From a virus, in IMG/VR virus record IMGVR_UViG_3300010430_000022, positions 1 through 64,000 of that record: a DNA stretch of 64,000 bases. One strand, 5' to 3'. The notes beneath the pieces were generated by a model. The model saw only the letters and a list, made by a program, of their open reading frames with translations. It searched no databases and was not told where the DNA came from. Below, piece after piece: positions 60,443 to 64,000 of this stretch (positions within the stretch are counted from its first letter, which is position 1; each line of letters opens with the position of its first letter). A program made the translations under genes and the position numbers.

Positions 60443-61107
60443 GAGGTTTTTGGCATCGATCCGGCAGATCCCCAGTGCTCGTCGTCGACGTGATGCAGCG
60501 TGTGCTTCACTCCGAGGTCACTGAGAACCTTCCTGAAGTGTTCAATGTGCTCGGGACGGTCGTCCCACATGTGAACGTGTTTGAGATGTGGGTGCTCTGA
60601 ATGGAAACGCTTGAGCATGTGCCCCTTCCACTCAGCAGTCTTCATAGGCTTCTTCTTACCGTCCTGCGGAGGCTTCAGGAAGAGGTCGTGACCGTGCTTG
60701 TGTCCCCTCACCCCGAGCTTGTGCAGGGTATGAGACACAGCGTCTTGCATATCCGGCTTGGCGACGCGTCCGGTCATGACCACGACTCTGCTATGCGGAG
60801 ATGCTTTAGCGGCGTGATAGTTCTTGAGCGTGTGCTCGATTGGGTGCGTCTCGAACGGGTGACGAAGCGTCTTGTGGTCCCCCCACCAGTCACCAGGCTT
60901 GCTGCCTCGTGGATTCGTCCTGCTACGTGAGTGGTAGCGATAGAGATCCTTGTTCTGCGATGTTGGCTCAGGCGTCCTGGCCAGGGTGCCGTCCATGTCG
61001 AAGATGTGGAGGTGTTTCGCATTGCGAGACTCAATGAGGAGCGCAACCTCCTCTGCTCGGATGGCCTCAAGAATCGGGCTGATTGCTCGAATGGTGCGAC
61101 TTCTCAT
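60439..61107 (-). CDS. HAD-family phosphatase with targeting-motif-like N-terminus
   Basis: A 222-residue HAD-type hydrolase: HIFDMDGTLART (Asp37, Asp39), VVVMTGR at 108-114 and WDDRPEH at 181-187. The layout, with LKP before the last motif, resembles the HAD domains linked to RNA-repair proteins (HAD_SAK group). The first ~30 residues are extra and contain SPILEA and LLIES, (L/I)-x-E sites like the targeting motif. The likely reaction is phosphate removal, perhaps from RNA or nucleotide ends. It starts directly after the stop of the basic gene at 61108. Confidence 0.78.
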   Translation of the reverse strand: MRSRTIRAISPILEAIRAEEVALLIESRNAKHLHIFDMDGTLARTPEPTSQNKDLYRYHSRSRTNPRGSKPGDWWGDHKTLRHPFETHPIEHTLKNYHAAKASPHSRVVVMTGRVAKPDMQDAVSHTLHKLGVRGHKHGHDLFLKPPQDGKKKPMKTAEWKGHMLKRFHSEHPHLKHVHMWDDRPEHIEHFRKVLSDLGVKHTLHHVDDEHWGSAGSMPKTS

Positions 61108-61395
61108 CTATCCCTTATGCCCCGATCCTGGCAGCTTGGCACGTTTCACTACGCGGCCCTTGATCTTCGACTTCAACTGTCGCCTCTTCTCGGGTGGAAC
61201 GAAGATCAACTTTCCCTTACGGAAGATGTATTGGGGATGCTTCTTCGACCACCTTTTCCGCTCCTGTTGCCAGAGCCATTTAGCTGCTCGCTTAGCCCCA
61301 AAGGTGGCAGAGGGCCGTTTCTTGGACATCCGCTCCTTCGACGATTGGCGACGGACCTGTAGTGCCTCGCACAGAAGTGGTGTCCGGGTAAGCAT
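61108..61395 (-). CDS. Very basic putative internal head protein
   Basis: A 95-residue protein with N-terminus MLTRTPLLCEA, a clear targeting motif (L-C-E site). After it the protein is extremely basic (RRQSSKERMSKKRPSATFG, KWLWQQERKRWSKKHPQY, KRRQLKSKIKGRVVKRA). Such a protein would bind and condense DNA inside the capsid. It is the first gene of the minus-strand trio, read away from the divergent 61458 gene. Confidence 0.68.
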   Translation of the reverse strand: MLTRTPLLCEALQVRRQSSKERMSKKRPSATFGAKRAAKWLWQQERKRWSKKHPQYIFRKGKLIFVPPEKRRQLKSKIKGRVVKRAKLPGSGHKG

Positions 61396-61444
61396 GGACC
61401 CAGTCTACCTAACTACTTAGGTGCCAGCGACCATGTCTTTCGGC

Positions 61445-61450
61445 TAGAAT
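61445..61450 (+). promoter_or_regulatory. -10-like TAGAAT in the divergent spacer
   Basis: TAGAAT lies eight bases before the first ATG of the 61458 gene, in the 62-base spacer between divergent genes. TGCCAG, 17 bases upstream, is a weak -35. If this is a -10, transcription would begin near the first ATG, favouring the in-frame ATG at 61479. On the other strand TAGACT (61405-61410 region) could serve the minus-strand trio. Confidence 0.35.
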
Positions 61451-61457
61451 CGGGAGG

Positions 61458-62726
61458 ATGACGCAAGGTAAACCGAAGATGAGTCGTGCGGCGCTACGAT
61501 GCGGCTCTGTAGCTGTGAGTGTGCTCAAGCCGGGCACTAAACGCTATGAGCGGTGGTTGGCCAGGCGAAACCGCCGCCGGGCTGCGACCATGCGGAAGAA
61601 GCAAGAAGAGGACACCATGTTCGAGGAGCGAGAAGCTGACAAGACCGGGGCGCTCACCTGCGGCGTCTTCCTCCCGCTCCCCTATGACCTCGCCAAGGAC
61701 TTCCCGGATAAGAGCGAGCACGACGACTCGGTGCCGCACTACACACTGCTCTTCGTGGGCCCTTGCACCCCTGCGCAGTTCAAGACGCTTGTCATGGTCA
61801 TTCGAGGTGTTGCGGTCAAGTTGAAGCCATTCCCTATGGACCTTGCCTCCTACGGCGAGTTCATGAACAAGGAGGGAATGAAGATCTCCAACATGGGGCC
61901 TAGCTTGATCGCTCGATTCCGAATGGCGGCTCTTCACGGCATACTCCGACGCGCCGTCGAGTCGCTGGCTAAAGGGGTCACGGTGAAGCACACCTACGGA
62001 CCTGGAGAGTCGAAGTCGATCCCATACGAAGCCCAGTTCAAGCCTCACGCGACCCTGGCTTACCTTCCGCGCATGATGCCCTACCGAGGCCCGAAGCCAA
62101 CTGGTAGTTGGAACGTCACTGAGCTTGAGGTCTGGGGCCACGAGAAGGTCCGGATCCCGCTCGGCAAGACCCTAGCGCGCCAGCCTATTGGCCTGACGCG
62201 TGATCCCATCAAGTTCGATTACCCCATGGCCGTCCCTGAGGTCTCGACTGGCAAAGGCAAGGGCAAGCCCAAGCTGGAGGACAGGATTCCTGGTGGTCTG
62301 GCCGATAATTCCGGCCCCGACGATTTCGACCCCAAGCAACTCGCGAAGGGCGTCAAGGTCGAGTTGGAGCACACCAGCAGCCGCGCCATTGCTACAGAGA
62401 TCGCCATGGATCATCTGAAGGAGGACCCTCGCTACTACTCCAAGTTGGAGAAGATCCATACCGAAAGCACGTCGTCGGGCAACATCGCTGCGCCAAACGT
62501 GAAGAAGTGGGGAGAGGCGTTCTTGCGCGAACCGCTGCACCTGCGAGCACGCAGCGGAGATCCATTCCTCCAGGGAGAGGATGTGGTCGGCGGCTCCATG
62601 GGTGCCATGGGTAAGGGGGTCGGTGGCTCCAGTGGGGATATCGGTCTCGACGGATCTCTGCCCTACCTAGAGGTGCAGAAGCAGATCGACAAGAAGCTGC
62701 GCCGGAAGAAGCTCAAGGGCCTGTAG
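61458..62726 (+). CDS. 2H phosphoesterase with DUF5661-like C-terminal domain
   Basis: A 422-residue protein; starts at ATG 61458, 61479 or 61617 are possible and the first is only just downstream of GGGAGG. After a basic ~60-residue N-terminus the catalytic domain has PHYTLLFVG (His94, Thr96) and FKPHATLAYLP (His197, Thr199), the two H-x-T motifs of 2H phosphoesterases. Residues ~290-335 (FDPKQLAKGVKVELEHTSSR then IAMDHLKEDPRYYSKLEKIH) resemble the phage domain DUF5661. It would act on cyclic phosphates in RNA or nucleotides. It overlaps the next gene by one base. Confidence 0.75.
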   Translation: MTQGKPKMSRAALRCGSVAVSVLKPGTKRYERWLARRNRRRAATMRKKQEEDTMFEEREADKTGALTCGVFLPLPYDLAKDFPDKSEHDDSVPHYTLLFVGPCTPAQFKTLVMVIRGVAVKLKPFPMDLASYGEFMNKEGMKISNMGPSLIARFRMAALHGILRRAVESLAKGVTVKHTYGPGESKSIPYEAQFKPHATLAYLPRMMPYRGPKPTGSWNVTELEVWGHEKVRIPLGKTLARQPIGLTRDPIKFDYPMAVPEVSTGKGKGKPKLEDRIPGGLADNSGPDDFDPKQLAKGVKVELEHTSSRAIATEIAMDHLKEDPRYYSKLEKIHTESTSSGNIAAPNVKKWGEAFLREPLHLRARSGDPFLQGEDVVGGSMGAMGKGVGGSSGDIGLDGSLPYLEVQKQIDKKLRRKKLKGL

Positions 62727-63043
62727 TGCTAGAGCGTACCCCCCTGCTCCTTGAACGAGACAAGAAGCTCGCCTTCCACGGCGGTTCACTCAACCGACAC
62801 ACCCCGCGGGAGAGAGCCTGGCTCCCAAAGCGCTATCGTGCGAAGCACAAGGATGGGCATTTCCGTCGGAACCCTAAGGGGAAGCTCAAGAAGCGCGCCG
62901 GTGATCCTTTGCGGGATGAGCCGCTTCGCCACGACATCGAGAAGCGCGCCAGAAACCGCCACAGGCACTCTCACGTTCACTCCGACGTCTCCCTAGACCT
63001 TATGCGGACTGAACTTCTGCTGGATCACGACAAGAAGACGTGA
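62726..63043 (+). CDS. Small basic putative internal head protein
   Basis: A 105-residue protein with GTG start overlapping the upstream stop. N-terminus MLERTPLLLER is one of the best matches to the recurrent motif (cut expected after Glu10). The rest is very basic with many His (RERAWLPKRYRAKHKDGHFR, RARNRHRHSHVHSD). The C-terminus LMRTELLLDHDKKT echoes the motif. Probably packaged and DNA-binding (inference). Confidence 0.68.
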   Translation: MLERTPLLLERDKKLAFHGGSLNRHTPRERAWLPKRYRAKHKDGHFRRNPKGKLKKRAGDPLRDEPLRHDIEKRARNRHRHSHVHSDVSLDLMRTELLLDHDKKT

Positions 63044-63251
63044 CCGAAAAAGAGCTTTCCGCCGGGCCGGTGGAAAAAAGGAAAGCCAGACTCTAACGCT
63101 GAGATTGCTAGCGCAGTCTCGACGGTTAAGTCTGACGACGCACTTGCTTTAGGCGCAGACGAGTAGATTCTCAGTTCTTCGCGACAGCCGATGCCCCCTG
63201 CTTGGTAAATGAACCTGAACACAGGTAAGCCCAAGCGCAGGAGGTGGTGCA
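63044..63251 (+). ncRNA. Structured intergenic region before the TROVE gene (candidate Y-like RNA or leader)
   Basis: A 208-base gap with three hairpins: TTTCCGCC/GGTGGAAA with loop GGGCC (63056-63076); AGACT...CGCT / AGCG...AGTCT (63088-63119); and a two-part stem CCTG-CTTGG / CCAAG-gc-CAGG enclosing CCTG-AACA-CAGG (63197-63241). The last one covers part of the RBS AGGAGG (63239-63244). Bacterial Ro60 genes often adjoin Y RNA genes, but I did not find the conserved Ro-binding helix or a tRNA-like domain, so this is only a candidate. Confidence 0.35.
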
Positions 63252-64000
63252 ATGGCTAACAAGGCAGTTTTCGGTAGCGCACAGCGTGGCCGCAAGGTCC
63301 CCGAGACCGACACCAAGAACAAGGCCGGTGGCGTCGCGTACGCATTCGGTCCCCAGCACGCCCTGGCGCAGCTTGCCTGCACCGGAACCTTCAACGACAC
63401 GTTCTACGGCAAGGCCGTCGACCAACTGGAGGGCATCCGCAAGGCCGCCGACCAGTGCTCGCCGGAGTTCATCGCTAAGTGTGCCGTCTACGCCCGTGAG
63501 CGTGGCTACATGAAGGACATGCCGGCCGCTCTGGCCGTCATCCTGTCCAAGGCCGATCCGGTTCTGTTGGACAAGGTCTTCGACCGGACCATCGACAACG
63601 GCAAGCAACTTCGGAACTTCGTCCAGTTCATCCGTTCGGGCGCCTTCGGGCGTAAGAGCTTCGGCTCCGGCCCGAAGCGGCTGATCGCACGCTGGTTCAA
63701 CCAGCGCTCGGACGAGGCGATCTTCCGCGCTTCCGTCGGGAACTCCCCGTCGCTCGGTGACGTCCTCAAGCTGGCTCGCGTTTCGGGTAAGGCCGTTTCG
63801 CCACAGCGTCGTGCTCTCTACGGTTACCTGATCGGTTGTCGCGCTGCGGCTCTTGGTGAGGAACTGGAGCAGGTCACCAAGACCGAGGACGGCAAGACTC
63901 GTCGCACCAACCGCTTCAATCCAGCCGATCTCCCTGAGATCGTCAAGGGCTACGAGGCGTGGAAGCGCGGCGAGCGGACCGGCGAGGTCCCGAACGTCGA
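63252..64000 (+). CDS. TROVE-domain (Ro60-like) RNA-binding protein, 5' part
   Basis: The ORF runs off the window; 249 residues are visible. The sequence shows TROVE features: GGVAYAFGPQHALAQLACTG near residue 26, FIAKCAVYARERGYMKDMPA near 72, LRNFVQFIRSGAFGRKSFG near 119 and LIARWFNQRSDEAIFRASVG near 144, with SLGDVLKLARVSG. TROVE proteins are HEAT-ring RNA chaperones that bind misfolded RNAs and Y RNAs; phage copies are known in some actinobacterial phages. RBS AGGAGG lies 7 bases upstream. The usual C-terminal VWA domain, if present, is outside the window. Confidence 0.85.
   Translation, partial: MANKAVFGSAQRGRKVPETDTKNKAGGVAYAFGPQHALAQLACTGTFNDTFYGKAVDQLEGIRKAADQCSPEFIAKCAVYARERGYMKDMPAALAVILSKADPVLLDKVFDRTIDNGKQLRNFVQFIRSGAFGRKSFGSGPKRLIARWFNQRSDEAIFRASVGNSPSLGDVLKLARVSGKAVSPQRRALYGYLIGCRAAALGEELEQVTKTEDGKTRRTNRFNPADLPEIVKGYEAWKRGERTGEVPNV

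Noticed and set aside
63056-63076. Intrinsic terminator after the 62726 gene
   Set aside because: The 8-base stem is good but is followed by an A-run, not T, on the + strand; a minus-strand terminator would have no gene to serve.
1-64000. tRNA genes and CRISPR arrays
   Set aside because: No cloverleaf with a T-arm signature was recognised by eye in the gaps, and no evenly spaced direct repeats outside coding repeats were seen.

Overview
The window is a contiguous piece of a tailed-phage genome with T4-type (gp23-like) head genes. The virion assembly block is recognisable from sequence: a gp20-like portal, scaffold-like proteins, a gp21-like prohead protease and a gp23-like major capsid protein ending at a strong terminator. 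Nearly everything is on the + strand, genes are packed with ATGA/TAATG overlaps, no tRNA or CRISPR was seen, and DNA-metabolism genes lie downstream. The host cannot be named. A lipobox protein and a Clp N-terminal module that (from memory) resembles the ClpC of planctomycete-like bacteria are the only hints.

Region 1 (1-23.5 kb) is a tail-fibre/receptor-binding locus. It has seven paralogous ~480-520 residue propeller-like proteins, interspersed with tiny Hint-like proteins and with three repeat proteins that share one C-terminal peptide. Two families of modular fibre proteins follow, three of them with collagen-like Gly-X-Y segments, and then a prolyl-4-hydroxylase-like 2OG/Fe(II) oxygenase. 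Region 2 (23.5-34.2 kb) holds small proteins, a stand-alone intein-derived (Hint) gene, the portal with an in-frame 158-residue mini-intein, scaffold-like proteins, a protease-scaffold fusion and the capsid protein. Region 3 (34.2-47 kb) has large basic or repetitive virion-like proteins, a CCA-adding-enzyme homologue, small beta-rich proteins and a ParB-like protein.

Region 4 (47-53 kb) is nucleotide and DNA metabolism: a Dam-like methylase, a dNMP kinase, a Clp-N/MazG fusion and a B12-dependent (class II) ribonucleotide reductase behind a 331-base structured leader. Region 5 (53-56.5 kb) has a tail-collar protein with HxH repeats and small structural-looking proteins, with clear terminators. 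Region 6 (56.6-64 kb) has a double-domain DNA methyltransferase, a deoxynucleoside kinase, a three-gene minus-strand cluster (basic protein, HAD phosphatase, 2H phosphoesterase), a second 2H phosphoesterase, another basic protein and the start of a TROVE/Ro60 gene.

The most interesting pattern is a short N-terminal motif of the type L-x-R-T-P-L-L-x-E. It recurs on many otherwise unrelated proteins scattered over 40 kb and ends in the (L/I)-x-E signature cut by T4-type prohead proteases. I read it as a capsid-targeting sequence. If so, this phage packages a set of internal head proteins that includes RNA-repair or cyclic-nucleotide enzymes (HAD, 2H phosphoesterase, CCA-adding enzyme) and DNA-condensing basic proteins for delivery with the genome.
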